DNA of 64,000 nucleotides from Rhizobium ruizarguesonis (GCF_012349115.1 NZ_PQIG01000094.1:1-64000), one strand, 5' to 3'; shown: positions 41,156-50,474, counted from the first letter of the stretch. Numbers and translations are program-made. Notes: generated by a model from the sequence alone, not told the origin.

Positions 41156-42424
41156 TCAACTTTCCTCAGGTGGCTTGAGGTGTCGGAACTGCCACAACAG
41201 CAGCAAGTCGTAGGTGATTTTCAAAGAAGCGCAGATCAGGAGCGGCCACGCTCGAAACGACGCAGCGAAGAGAGCACCGGCGAGCGCGGGACTTGCGGCT
41301 GCAGCAAGGCTTCGCGGCACGGATGTGAAGCTCGCCGCCGCAGCGCGCTCGGCCTCCGACACGACCGCCATCACATAGGAAGAGCGGGTCGGGACATCCA
41401 TCTGCGAGAGTGCTGCCCGAACGAGCAGCAAAGCGAGCGCCAGCGGCAAGCTCGGTGCGAATGCGGCGAGGGCCAAGGCCAAGCTGGACGGAATGTGGGT
41501 GAACACCATGGTGTTGATGAGCCCGACCCGCTTCGAGAGCCGGGCCGCGACAGGGAACGAGAAGGCCGACAGAACGCCCGTCCAGAAGAAAAACACCCCT
41601 GCCTCGGCGAGCGAGAGATGGAAGCGTGAAAACAGCCACAGCGCGAGCAGCGACTGAACCACGAAACCACCAGCGAAGGCATCCAGACTAAAGAGAGCCG
41701 CGAGCTTCAAGACGATGGCGCGCGAAGGTCCGAGTGCCGCCGGTTTGGCGTCTGTGTGACTCACTGGACGAGGTGGTATGCGAGCATAAAAGAGGCCGCC
41801 CACGACGCCAACGACCGCGTAGAGAACGAACATCAGCTTGATGGCGGTCAGTTGCATCAACCCGAACGGTGTTATGAATTCCGGCAGAGCGGCGGCCAGC
41901 GCGCCAACGGCGCTCGCGAGCGCTCCGACCAAGCTGTAGCGGGCAAACATCTTCGTTCGATCGAAGCTGGTCACCTCGCGGGCGAGCACGGCGTGCTCAA
42001 GCGGTACGAAGATGCTGACGCTACCGGCCGACGGATTGATCGTGCCGGCAAACGCGACCACCAGGAGCAGCGCATAGTCGTTGACCATAGACATCAGGAG
42101 GCCAGTCGCCACCATCAGGCTGGCGGCTGCGATCAGCAAGCCCCTGAGATCATGACCCGCCCCGAGAAACCCGATGGCAATCGTCAAGAACGCAGAGCCG
42201 AAGAGGGATGCGGTGGCGATGATGCCGACCTGCAAGGGCGAGAAGCCGAGAGCCAGCAGGTAGACCGGCAACAGGATGGCCACGAAGCCGTCGCCGAAAT
42301 CACGCAAAGCCCGCGCCGCGAAGAGAGTGGTTGTCGGTTGGAGGACTTGCACGGGCGTGTTTGATCTCCGTCGGCGACGATGTTCTTGGAAAAGCCTGCG
42401 CGTCCGGCACGCACCCTTTGGCAC
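41156..42424 (-). CDS. MFS transporter
   Basis: This major facilitator superfamily protein of about 400-422 residues has 12 predicted helices. The annotated Met gives a 24-residue basic lead, so a GTG near 42352 (VQVLQPTTTLFAARAL) may be the true start. The converging methyltransferase gene ends 1 bp away. It lies 82 bp after chrA on the same strand and may be co-transcribed with chrBA. Motif A-like HDLRG is present between helices 2 and 3. The substrate is unknown. Confidence 0.78.
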   Translation of the reverse strand: MPKGACRTRRLFQEHRRRRRSNTPVQVLQPTTTLFAARALRDFGDGFVAILLPVYLLALGFSPLQVGIIATASLFGSAFLTIAIGFLGAGHDLRGLLIAAASLMVATGLLMSMVNDYALLLVVAFAGTINPSAGSVSIFVPLEHAVLAREVTSFDRTKMFARYSLVGALASAVGALAAALPEFITPFGLMQLTAIKLMFVLYAVVGVVGGLFYARIPPRPVSHTDAKPAALGPSRAIVLKLAALFSLDAFAGGFVVQSLLALWLFSRFHLSLAEAGVFFFWTGVLSAFSFPVAARLSKRVGLINTMVFTHIPSSLALALAAFAPSLPLALALLLVRAALSQMDVPTRSSYVMAVVSEAERAAAASFTSVPRSLAAAASPALAGALFAASFRAWPLLICASLKITYDLLLLWQFRHLKPPEES

Positions 42425-42505
42425 TGGGCTGAGCCTGCCCGCTTAGCTCTTCGGTTTATGCATGTCGTGATCCCGACACCGCTCCTCACTCCCGCCCGGC
42501 ATGCA

Positions 42506-43921
42506 TTAGACCCAGCCCATCAGCAGCCCATAAAGCAATCCAACGAGTGAGCAGGCGGCGAGCACCATCAGCATGCCGATCTTGAAGCGAAACACAGCGA
42601 TGACGGCGCCAACAGTTAGGATCAGCGACGGGACATTGACGGAACTCAGCACTGGAAGATCGACGGCCATGCCGAAGGCACGCGCTTCTTGGAGATCTGT
42701 AAACAGCACATGTAGCGCAAACCAGATTGCAAGATTCAAGATCACGCCGACGACGGCGGCGGTGATTGCGGCCAACGCGGCGGAGAGCGCCTTGTTGTTG
42801 CGCATGGTCTCCATGAACGGCGCGCCAAGGAAGATCCAGAGAAAGCAAGGGACGAAGGTCACCCAGGTGGTCAACAGGCCGCCTAACATACCGGCCAGCA
42901 GCGGATTGAGAGCTCCCGGCGCGCGATAGGCGCCCATGAAACCGACGAACTGCGTCACCATGATCAGCGGGCCAGGTGTGGTTTCAGCCATGCCGAGGCC
43001 ATCGAGCATCTCGCCGGGCTTCAGCCAATGGTATTGCTCCACCGCCTGTTGGGCGACATAGGACAGGACGGCATAGGCGCCGCCAAACGTGACCATCGCC
43101 ATTTTCGAGAAGAAGATCGAGATGTCCGTGAAGACGTTGCCCTGTCCGAGAAAAAAGAGCAGTGCAAGGACCGGCCCGCCCCAGAGCAGCAACCCGATTG
43201 CCGCGACCTTGAGCGACCAACTGGCCGGTGGGCGGGCGTGGGCGGGAACCTCTTCGCCGAGGACGCTATCGGCATCGGCGACCTGTTTGCCGCCGACCTT
43301 GCCATGGCCATTGCCTGCGCGGAACGCTGCCCAGCCGGCCCGGCCGCCGACATAGCCGACGATGCCGGCGGCCAGCACGACGAGCGGGAATGGGGCGTGG
43401 AACAGGAAGAGTGCGATGAATGCAGCGGCGGCGAGTCCGATCATCACATTGTTCCTCAGGGCCCGCCGGCCAATCCGCAGTACGGCTTCAAGCACGATCG
43501 CCAGAACCGCGGCCTTCAATCCGAAGAACAGCGCCTGAACGGCCCCGACATTGCCGAAGATGGCATAGATCCAACTCAGCGCCATGATGGCGACGACGCC
43601 GGGGAGCACGAACAGGATTCCCGCCACCAGCCCGCCCTTGGTCTTGTGCAGAAGCCAGCCGATATAGATCGCAAGCTGTTGCGCCTCAGGTCCCGGTAGC
43701 AGCGTGCAGTAGTTCAGCGCATGCAGGAACCGGGTTTCGCCGATCCAGCGCTTCTCCTCGACGATGATCCGATGCATGACGGCAATTTGACCGGCAGGGC
43801 CACCAAAGCTCAGGGCGGCCACGCGCGCCCAGACGCGAACTGCCTCGCCAAATGATATCCCGTGGGAGGGCGTATCAGCGCGTTGGACTGGGGTGGCGTC
43901 GAGGCTCTCGATCTTGTTCAT
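42506..43921 (-). CDS. chrA: Chromate efflux transporter ChrA
   Basis: This 471-residue long-chain CHR family protein has two homologous halves. Both carry the family signature: AALSFGGPAGQIAVMHRIIV in the first, MAMVTFGGAYAVLSYV in the second. PGP/TPGP motifs appear in each (TLLPGPEAQQLA and ETTPGPLIM). It pumps chromate out using the proton gradient. It is 16 bp downstream of chrB, so the pair forms an operon. Nothing is truncated. Confidence 0.95.
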   Translation of the reverse strand: MNKIESLDATPVQRADTPSHGISFGEAVRVWARVAALSFGGPAGQIAVMHRIIVEEKRWIGETRFLHALNYCTLLPGPEAQQLAIYIGWLLHKTKGGLVAGILFVLPGVVAIMALSWIYAIFGNVGAVQALFFGLKAAVLAIVLEAVLRIGRRALRNNVMIGLAAAAFIALFLFHAPFPLVVLAAGIVGYVGGRAGWAAFRAGNGHGKVGGKQVADADSVLGEEVPAHARPPASWSLKVAAIGLLLWGGPVLALLFFLGQGNVFTDISIFFSKMAMVTFGGAYAVLSYVAQQAVEQYHWLKPGEMLDGLGMAETTPGPLIMVTQFVGFMGAYRAPGALNPLLAGMLGGLLTTWVTFVPCFLWIFLGAPFMETMRNNKALSAALAAITAAVVGVILNLAIWFALHVLFTDLQEARAFGMAVDLPVLSSVNVPSLILTVGAVIAVFRFKIGMLMVLAACSLVGLLYGLLMGWV

Positions 43922-43937
43922 GATTGGTGTCCGTGTA

Positions 43938-44915
43938 TCAGTCGCGCTTCGCGCGGAAATATTGATAAAGATTGTCGAAGATCGGCCCGCCCTGGGCGAT
44001 CCGTTGCTCGTCCTGCGGATTGGCCGCGCAGATCCCGGCGATCAGGCTGGCGATACCGGTTGTCTCCTCGCGCCCGAATTTGGCGTCCTTCAGATCGATG
44101 TTGTGAACGATCTCGGCGATCGCCTGGAGTGCCGGATCCGTAATACCGGCCCTGGCGAGCAGGACCTCGAAACTGCAGTGGTCGCCTTCATGGGTGATCT
44201 CGCCCTCGAACATGTCGAAGCGAATTTCGCCCGGATTGGGGACGTAACCTTTGCCCGGCACGAAGCGGATAATCGCATCCGGATCGATGAAGCGACGGAT
44301 GAGCCAACCGCAGGCAATGCGATCGACGTGCACGCCCTTGCGGGTGACCCACACGCGTCCCTTCAGATCGGCCGGGGTGAGCGGTTTGGGATCCTCGTTG
44401 ATCATCTCCATGTCCTCTGCAAGTCTGCTCTCAAGTTCCGCGATCAAGCTCTCCGCCGAGAGCCGGCCGGTCGCCCCAAAGAAATCGATCGTTGCGATGT
44501 CGACGATCCGCTTGCGCAGGCGGCCGGTTTGTGTCCGCAGCTCGGCCTTTTCATCCGCCGTGGCTGTCTCCAGCCGAGCTGAAAGCGTCCGCGCCTCGTT
44601 AACGATGGCCTCATAGTCCTCATCACGGGCTGCATCGAATAGGGAGCGCGCCTGAGCGTCGGAAAGGCCGTCAATGAGGCGCGCCTCGCACACCATGGCC
44701 TCGCCACCGCCTTCGACGACCTCCTTCAAAAGCCATTCGAAATCCTCTTGCGTCTCGGCGTTCGCAGGCAGCGCGTAGACTGTGCTCTTGACGGCGACGG
44801 CGCCGAGGCGCTGCAGCCGCCGCCAGATCTTCACCCGGAAGTAGGCCGGTTTGCTCGGCAGTTGGTGGATCAAAAGCAACCAGCGTTGCTCCACCGGAAT
44901 CGCGTTGTCGTTCAT
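43938..44915 (-). CDS. chrB: Chromate-responsive regulator/resistance protein ChrB
   Basis: This 325-residue protein has an N-terminal ChrB-N domain (WLLLIHQLPSKPAYFRVKIW, RLQRLGAVAVKSTVYALP) and a C-terminal ChrB-C domain (VHVDRIACGWLIRRFIDPDA, FDMFEGEITHEGDHCSFE). In other proteobacteria ChrB senses chromate and controls chrA. The start is preceded by a divergent gene (Fe-SOD-rhodanese), with two GTATCAT direct repeats in the 93-bp gap. Confidence 0.93.
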   Translation of the reverse strand: MNDNAIPVEQRWLLLIHQLPSKPAYFRVKIWRRLQRLGAVAVKSTVYALPANAETQEDFEWLLKEVVEGGGEAMVCEARLIDGLSDAQARSLFDAARDEDYEAIVNEARTLSARLETATADEKAELRTQTGRLRKRIVDIATIDFFGATGRLSAESLIAELESRLAEDMEMINEDPKPLTPADLKGRVWVTRKGVHVDRIACGWLIRRFIDPDAIIRFVPGKGYVPNPGEIRFDMFEGEITHEGDHCSFEVLLARAGITDPALQAIAEIVHNIDLKDAKFGREETTGIASLIAGICAANPQDEQRIAQGGPIFDNLYQYFRAKRD

Positions 44916-44924
44916 GTCTAAAGC

Positions 44925-44961
44925 GTATCATCAAAACCTCAGAAAGCAACACTTGTATCAT
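44925..44961. promoter_or_regulatory. Direct repeat in the chrB/sod divergent promoter
   Basis: GTATCAT occurs at 44925-44931 and 44955-44961, 30 bp apart (about three helical turns). It is a possible ChrB binding region; this is an inference from position only. Confidence 0.35.
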
Positions 44962-45008
44962 TTTCGATTCGGGCGTAGCCTTCCGCCAGTCGTTTAAGGG
45001 AGGGCGCT

Positions 45009-45968
45009 ATGCACCGGATCATGCCACTACCTTTCAAGCCGCCACGTCTCGACGGCCTCTCCGAGCGGCTGTTGGCCAGCCACTACGAGAACAACTATGG
45101 CGGCGCAGTGCGCCGCCTGAATGCGATCGAGCGACGGCTCGATGAGCTCGACTGGAGCGCGGCACCCGTTTTCGACATCAACGGGCTGAAGCGGGAGGAA
45201 CTCATCGCGGCGAACTCAGCCATCCTTCACGAGATCTACTTCGACGGGCTCGGCGGATCCGGAGACGCGGCGAGTGGCCTTGCCGAGGCGCTGGAGCGTG
45301 ATTTTGGCAGTGTCGCCAATTGGCGCGCCCGTTTCACGGCCTGTGCCAAGGCGCAGGCGGGCGGTTCGGGCTGGACGCTTCTTGTGTGGTCGGAGCGCCA
45401 CCGGCGGCTCATGATCCAATGGGGAGCTGACCACACCAACTGTCTTGCCGGCAGTGTACCGATCCTGGCCCTCGACATGTATGAGCACGCCTATCACATC
45501 GATTTCGGCGCCAAGGCCGGCGTCTATGTCGATGCCTTCATGAAGAACATCCATTGGGAGCGTGTCGGCGCTCGCTTCCGGCGGCTGACAGACAGGCTGC
45601 CCGACATTCCTGCGGTTGAAACCGTGGGGCACGATGACGTCGCGCCGGAGGATCTGCTCGCTCGCCTCCAACGCCGGGACGAACTTGTCGTGCTCGACGT
45701 CTGTCTCGCGGAGGACTTGCCGAAGCGCGGCGACATGCTGCCGGATGCGATCGTACGGCCTTCCGAAACGATCGCCGGCTGGGCCGACGAACTCCCCCGG
45801 GACAAGCCAATCGTCGTCTATTGCATCTACGGCTTCCAGGTCAGCGGCGATGCCGTCGCCGAACTCCGCCGCCGCGGCCTGGACGCACGGCCCCTCGCCG
45901 GCGGAATTGCCGCCTGGCATGCGATCGGCGGCCCGACCGTCCCGTTCACAACTGCTGAAAACCGTTGA
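45009..45968 (+). CDS. Fe-superoxide dismutase fused to a rhodanese domain
   Basis: This 319-residue fusion has an N-terminal Fe/Mn-SOD with metal ligands H25, H74, D156 and H160 all present (LASHYENNYGG, ILHEIYF, LALDMYEHAYHIDF). Residues about 205-310 form a rhodanese domain with active cysteine C272 in the loop YCIYGFQVSG. SODs encoded by chrC genes occur in chromate operons; the rhodanese addition suggests sulphur or thiol handling during chromate stress. It has no signal peptide and is therefore cytoplasmic. It is divergent from chrB and followed by a ChrB-C gene 14 bp downstream. Confidence 0.85.
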   Translation: MHRIMPLPFKPPRLDGLSERLLASHYENNYGGAVRRLNAIERRLDELDWSAAPVFDINGLKREELIAANSAILHEIYFDGLGGSGDAASGLAEALERDFGSVANWRARFTACAKAQAGGSGWTLLVWSERHRRLMIQWGADHTNCLAGSVPILALDMYEHAYHIDFGAKAGVYVDAFMKNIHWERVGARFRRLTDRLPDIPAVETVGHDDVAPEDLLARLQRRDELVVLDVCLAEDLPKRGDMLPDAIVRPSETIAGWADELPRDKPIVVYCIYGFQVSGDAVAELRRRGLDARPLAGGIAAWHAIGGPTVPFTTAENR

Positions 45969-45982
45969 AGGAGGTGAGTGCG

Positions 45983-46453
45983 ATGAAATGGGTTACCCGC
46001 GAACGTCCGGTCATCGACCGTATCGCCTGCCCCTGGCTGATCGCGCGGTTCATCGACAAGGAGCCGGAGTTCCTGTTCGTGCCGCCGGACCAGGTGATCA
46101 AGGTGGCGGAGGAGACCGGCGCTACACCCTACGATGTGCCCGGCGTCGAATACACGCATGTGGGTGAGGGTTGCAGTTTCGATACCTTCGTCGACAAACA
46201 TGGACTGGACAGCAATCCGGCAATCGTCACTATCGCTGCCATCGTCCGCGGCGCCGACACCGACAGGCACGACCTGACGCCGCAATCGGCAGGGCTGCTG
46301 GCAATCTCGATGGGGCTTCGGGACGTAACGCCTAACGATCATGAGGTGCTGAGGCATGGCTTCGTCATCTATGACGCCCTCTATGCCTGGGCCTCACGCC
46401 GCAAAACCGAGACACACAGCTGGCCACCCGCTATGAAGCCGACCGCAGCTTGA
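45983..46453 (+). CDS. Stand-alone ChrB C-terminal domain protein
   Basis: This 156-residue protein consists of just the ChrB-C domain: VIDRIACPWLIARFIDKEPE, GVEYTHVGEGCSFDTFV. It aligns with residues about 190-320 of ChrB at 43938-44915. The start has AAGGAGGTGAG upstream. Having both the full ChrB and this single-domain version in one locus suggests a division between sensing and catalytic/scavenging roles, or gene duplication. Such proteins are found next to chromate SOD genes. Confidence 0.85.
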   Translation: MKWVTRERPVIDRIACPWLIARFIDKEPEFLFVPPDQVIKVAEETGATPYDVPGVEYTHVGEGCSFDTFVDKHGLDSNPAIVTIAAIVRGADTDRHDLTPQSAGLLAISMGLRDVTPNDHEVLRHGFVIYDALYAWASRRKTETHSWPPAMKPTAA

Positions 46454-46646
46454 GCTCGACATGGTGGATGTGGCGCGGCCGCGCGGCGGGCGTCGCGTCG
46501 GCCATCGCTTTTGCCACGCCATCCGCCTTCGGCGGGAAGTGCTGGCGAAGGCGACTGCGGACGCTTCGAAACTGATCACACTTTGCCAGATGGCAAGACA
46601 AAGCGGGACTTTCACGGACGGGGCACAATCAAGAAGGAGCAAGGCG

Positions 46647-47531
46647 ATGCGATCAAGACTAGCCATCGGCGCCACCCTGTTGCTGGCCCTTACAATTCCA
46701 GCGCATGCCGAAACCGACTGGTCGGCGGTCGGCAAAGCGCTCGGTCGTTCTGGCACAGAGGCAGCCGGCGGCGTCTACCGTGTCGGGTTGCCGCGTTCGG
46801 ACCTGAAGGTCACTCTGGACGGCGTACAGCTGAAGCCAGCTCTGGCGCTCGGTTCCTGGCTTGCGTTCAAGCCAATGGACGACCGCGATGCCATGGTGAT
46901 GGGTGATCTCGTTCTGACCCAGCCGGAAGTCAATCCCGTGATGACGAAGCTCATCGAAAGCGGCATCGAGGTGACCGCCCTGCATAATCATCTGCTGCGA
47001 TCAGAGCCGGCGACCATGTACATGCATGTCCTCGGGCACGGCGATCCGGTCAATCTGGCGTCCGCGTTACATATCGCGTTGCAGCAAAGCGGGACGCCGC
47101 TTTCCGAGGCGCCAGCGAGCCCGCCAGCGGCTGCCATCGATCTCGACACTGCCGCCATCGATCAAGCATTGGGGCACAAGGGCAAGGTCAACGGTGGCGT
47201 CTACCAGATCAGCATTCCCCGCGCCGAGGTGATCAAGGACGGCGGCATGGACGTGCCCGAGGCGATGGGTTCGGCGATTGCCATCAACTTCCAGCCGACC
47301 GGCAACGGCAAGGCGGCGATCACAGGCGACTTCGTCCTGATCGCCTCCGAGGTCAACCCGGTGCTGCGCGCGTTGCGGGAAGGCGGGATAGAGGTTACTG
47401 CCGTGCACAACCATATGCTCGACGACGAACCCCGGCTGTTCTTCATGCATTTCTGGGCGAACGATGGCGTCAGCAAGCTGACACAAGGCCTCAAGTCCGC
47501 GTTGGACAAAGTCAACGTGCGCCACTCCTGA
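46647..47531 (+). CDS. DUF1259 protein with two copies of the domain (periplasmic)
   Basis: This 294-residue exported protein has a signal peptide (MRSRLAIGATLLLALTIPAH, cleavage after AHA). Two DUF1259 repeats follow (about residues 28-140 and 168-285). Each has GGVYxxxxPR, VNPVxxxLxxxGIEVTAxHN and MHxxxxxxD motifs, the His pair suggesting metal binding. The start at 46647 follows AAGGAG. It is the third gene of the chromate-stress cluster, after the ChrB-C gene. Function of the family is unknown. Confidence 0.82.
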   Translation: MRSRLAIGATLLLALTIPAHAETDWSAVGKALGRSGTEAAGGVYRVGLPRSDLKVTLDGVQLKPALALGSWLAFKPMDDRDAMVMGDLVLTQPEVNPVMTKLIESGIEVTALHNHLLRSEPATMYMHVLGHGDPVNLASALHIALQQSGTPLSEAPASPPAAAIDLDTAAIDQALGHKGKVNGGVYQISIPRAEVIKDGGMDVPEAMGSAIAINFQPTGNGKAAITGDFVLIASEVNPVLRALREGGIEVTAVHNHMLDDEPRLFFMHFWANDGVSKLTQGLKSALDKVNVRHS

Positions 47532-47589
47532 ACGCACCAGGTGACCCCGAAGCGATACCCGCGTGGCGTGGAATGCTAGGGGGCGCGGT

Positions 47590-47935
47590 TGTATAAAGCA
47601 GACCGGCCGGCGACGCTCATTGGCAGGACGGAAGGCGAGATAGATGTCGATGACCGATGCGGCAATGTCGCGATGCACAGTTAGTGGCTCTTTCATGACG
47701 CCTGCGACAATGGTGAGCGGATCGCCGACCATCGGCGCCCAGCTCGGAAGCAGCGACCACTTGCCGTAGCGATGGTAACAGCACCGAGCCGTGCACGTTG
47801 CCGACGCTTGCGATCGTGATGAGCAGCCACGGCGTGTAATCAGCGAGCAACAGGCCGGCCAGCGCCGCTTCCGACTGCATGGGCAGGATCGTGGCGGCGG
47901 CGAGCGCCACCAGGAACAGCCCGGCGTAGACCGCG
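47590..47935 (-). pseudogene. YqaA family membrane protein remnant, frameshifted
   Basis: Reading the minus strand gives LFLVALAAATILPMQSEAAL and AGLLLADYTPWLLITIASVG, NVHGS. After a frameshift come RYGKWSLLPSWAPMVGDPLT and IVAGVMKEPL. The two pieces form the start and the end of a YqaA/DedA-like protein, with the middle deleted. It sits between the DUF1259 gene and the MFS exporter and does not form a gene. Confidence 0.65.
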
Positions 47936-47985
47936 AATCGCTCATCACCGGCAAACGTCCCGCAATCGGCTGCGTCGCACTCTCA

Positions 47986-49305
47986 TCACGCGGCCGGCCA
48001 ATCGGGGTGATGGCTATCAATCACGAAGGCGTGGCTATGCCGGTGTCCCTGTCCGACGCGCGTCGCGCCGACGAGGTGCGGGTGGTTCTCATCAAGCTCC
48101 TCATGGAGGTGCTCGATCTCATCAGGATCATGTGCCGGCCAAAGCCGCGTCGCTGCGAAGATGGCGGCGGCCGCAATCACCCCAAGTATGGCGAACGTCG
48201 CCGGCAGGCCGACGCTGGCTCCAAGCCAACCAGCGACCGGATAGGTGATCAGCCAGCATGCATGCGACAGCGCGAACTGCGCGGCAAACAGCGCTGGCCG
48301 GTCCTCCGGCTGCGACGAGCGCCGCAACAGACGGCCTGAGGGCGTCTGCGCCAACGAATAGCCAAGCCCGATGGCCAGCCAGAGCGGCAGCAGCCACGCA
48401 AAGCCCGGTACCACAACGCCGACGAATAGGCCGGCGGTCAGAACTGCGGCGCCCGCCAGCATGGCGAGCCGATCAGGCGTTTTGTCGAGCAGACGCGGTA
48501 GCAGGAGAGCGGCGATCATCGAACCACCGCCGAAGGCGGCCAGTGCCACGGCCGTTGCACGCTGGGTAAAGCCGAATTCGGCCTGGACCAGGACCACAGT
48601 GTTGACGATGACCATCGACCCTGCCGCTGAGACAGCCAGATTGAGGGCCAGTAGGCCCCGAAGCCGCGGTGTCGCGAGATAGATCCGTAGGCCACGGGTC
48701 GTGCGGTCGTAGATGCCGCGGCGCTCAGTCGCCTTTGGGCTTGGCAGCACGACAGAGACGACGAGTGCGGCGGAAGCGAGGAAACCAACTATGGTGCCCG
48801 CAAACAGACTGTGAAAGTTGATCACGGTGAGGAGTGCGGCGGCCAGCATGGGGCTTGCGACACTTTCGAGGTCATAAGCAAGGCGCGAGAGCGACAGGGC
48901 GCGGGTATAGTCCTTCTCGTCCGGCAACACATCTGGGATCGTTGCCTGGAAGGTCGGAGTAAAGGCGGCCGATGCCGATTGCAACACGAAGATCAGGACG
49001 TAGATCTGCCAGATCTCGGTGACAAATGGCAGGAACAGTGCGACGGCTGCGCGAACGAGGTCGAGGCAGACGAGCATCGCGCGGCGGGGAAGCCGCTCGG
49101 CAAAAGCGGCCGCGACCGGCGCCACGCCGACATAGGCGATCATTTTGATGGCGAGCGCGGTACCGAGCACCGCGCCGGCCTCGGCCCCGGCCAGATCAAA
49201 GGCGAGGAGCCCGAGGGCGACGGTGGCAAGGCCGGTTCCGATAAGCGCGATCACCTGGGCCAGGAACAGATGACGATAGGTGCGGTTGGCAAGGACTTGC
49301 AGCAT
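47986..49305 (-). CDS. NreB-like MFS exporter with a His-rich C-terminus, probably nickel/cobalt
   Basis: This 439-residue MFS transporter has 12 predicted helices. Its cytoplasmic C-terminal tail (about residues 390-439) is full of His and acidic residues (DPDEIEHLHEELDENHPHLV, GHRHSHAF, SHHPD). His-rich tails of this type are known in nickel-resistance exporters (NreB, NrsD). It is preceded on the same strand by a frameshifted CsoR-family gene, which supports metal export. Confidence 0.8.
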   Translation of the reverse strand: MLQVLANRTYRHLFLAQVIALIGTGLATVALGLLAFDLAGAEAGAVLGTALAIKMIAYVGVAPVAAAFAERLPRRAMLVCLDLVRAAVALFLPFVTEIWQIYVLIFVLQSASAAFTPTFQATIPDVLPDEKDYTRALSLSRLAYDLESVASPMLAAALLTVINFHSLFAGTIVGFLASAALVVSVVLPSPKATERRGIYDRTTRGLRIYLATPRLRGLLALNLAVSAAGSMVIVNTVVLVQAEFGFTQRATAVALAAFGGGSMIAALLLPRLLDKTPDRLAMLAGAAVLTAGLFVGVVVPGFAWLLPLWLAIGLGYSLAQTPSGRLLRRSSQPEDRPALFAAQFALSHACWLITYPVAGWLGASVGLPATFAILGVIAAAAIFAATRLWPAHDPDEIEHLHEELDENHPHLVGATRVGQGHRHSHAFVIDSHHPDWPAA

Positions 49306-49403
49306 GAGCGAGATTTATCCTGTTCGGTCGCGGCTCCCGAAGGACTGTGAGACCAGTGACGGCGGCAGGAGGACGATGAAAAAGGGCGGTGGCGACACGC
49401 AGT

Positions 49404-49675
49404 TCAGAGGTACTTCGCGATCGTCTTGAATTCGTCGATCGACTGGCGTCGGTCCCTGGGAAGCGCGCCGACGATCTCCTCCAGGCAGTGGTAGAGGTGA
49501 TCCTGGATCAGGGTCCGCTTCGCATTGATGATCGCCTTTTCGACGGCGGAGAGTTGTTGCGCGATGTCGAGGCACGGCTTGCCGCCCTCGATCATAGCGA
49601 TAACTTGAGATGACCCTCGGCCCGCTTGAGGCGCTTGACGATGTCTGGATGGGTGGCGTACGTGTGTTCTGTCAT
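49404..49675 (-). pseudogene. CsoR/RcnR family repressor, frameshifted
   Basis: From ATG at 49675 the frame reads MTEHTYATHPDIVKRLKRAE GHL and then stops. The rest continues in another frame as VIAMIEGGKPCLDIAQQLSA through SIDEFKTIAKYL, matching the repressor at 37046. By comparison with that gene about four bases are missing after GHLK. The cysteine/histidine ligands are otherwise intact. If the deletion is real, the downstream exporter has lost its repressor and may be constitutive. Confidence 0.75.
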
Positions 49676-49684
49676 GGCTCATCT

Positions 49685-49701
49685 ATCCCCCCGGAGGGGA
49701 T
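49685..49701. promoter_or_regulatory. CsoR-type operator before the frameshifted repressor gene
   Basis: ATCCCCCCGGAGGGGAT is a C/G-tract palindrome flanked by A/T, within CTATCCCCCC, ten bases upstream of the repressor start. It is of the same type as the sites at 35066 and 50387. Confidence 0.65.
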
Positions 49702-49738
49702 CGGTGTCAATGGCTGCAAACGGGCTGAGATGGGATGT

Positions 49739-50113
49739 CTACTGCTGCGAGCGCCGAAATTGCCGACGCCAGCGTAGGAGCTCCTGCTTCGTCCGCGCGA
49801 CGCCGGTCGTACACTCGGTCAGACTGGGGCGAGCCTTCCAACGAGGAGCCGCCCTGATGCGGGATGCCATCTTTTCGACTGTCGCCATCGCCATATCCGT
49901 CGGTATTCCTGTCGCGCGGACAGCATTGTCGGCCGCCACCCGGGCGTTGCTGAACTGCGAGGGACCGGTGACGTGGCGGCAGGCATAGGTCAGTTCCATG
50001 TGCCGATAGGACGCCCGCATCATTCCGTCGATGGCGACCTGATAGGAGTCCGCCGAGGCAAAACTCGGCAGCATAGCCACGGCCGCCACGACAGTCGTGA
50101 TCATTGCTTTCAT
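49739..50113 (-). CDS. Small secreted protein of unknown function
   Basis: This 124-residue exported protein begins MKAMITTVVAAVAMLPSFAS with a clear signal peptide (cleavage after ASA). Mature features are two Cys (YACRHV and LTECTTG) and a basic C-terminus (LLRWRRQFRRSQQ). It is divergent from the RcnR-type gene across a C/G-tract operator, which suggests metal-controlled expression, similar in position to periplasmic RcnB-like proteins. No sequence family is recognised. Confidence 0.6.
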   Translation of the reverse strand: MKAMITTVVAAVAMLPSFASADSYQVAIDGMMRASYRHMELTYACRHVTGPSQFSNARVAADNAVRATGIPTDMAMATVEKMASRIRAAPRWKARPSLTECTTGVARTKQELLRWRRQFRRSQQ

Positions 50114-50386
50114 GGCTCGCCCCCCAACCGCTCGAATCGGAACATCGCTCGTCCGCGACGTTCCGAATTCTAAAGCCGCGAAAGCCGCCAAAACAATGTC
50201 GAACATCACGCCCCGCAACCGAATACCGGCTATTGCACCGGGCGTTTCATGTCGCTGTAAGCGCTGCTGGTGCGCAGCGTCAGGATGACCGGCTGGTTGG
50301 TGGCCCGGGAAGCGTCGAGCACTGGCGGGTGACGGCAAACGTCAGCGGGAAAAACGGAATATCCGGCCTCTGCAGCGCAATTTCCC

Positions 50387-50404
50387 TATCCTCCCGGGGG
50401 GATA
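50387..50404. promoter_or_regulatory. CsoR/RcnR-type operator before the 50475 gene
   Basis: TATCCTCCCGGGGGGATA is a C/G-tract palindrome with one mismatch, 70 bp before the RcnR-like start and within CTATCC...GGATATAG. It lies between the two divergent genes. Confidence 0.65.
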
Positions 50405-50474
50405 TAGTCAAGCGCGTTTCGATTAAATACAGTACCCCTCTATTCTACGGGTCGGCCTTTATGGGAGAAGCCGC

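Noticed and set aside
47067..48020. A 317-codon minus-strand frame over the DUF1259 gene and the YqaA remnant
   Set aside because: The first part is antisense to the DUF1259 gene. Only its other part carries the YqaA pieces, which are annotated as a remnant.
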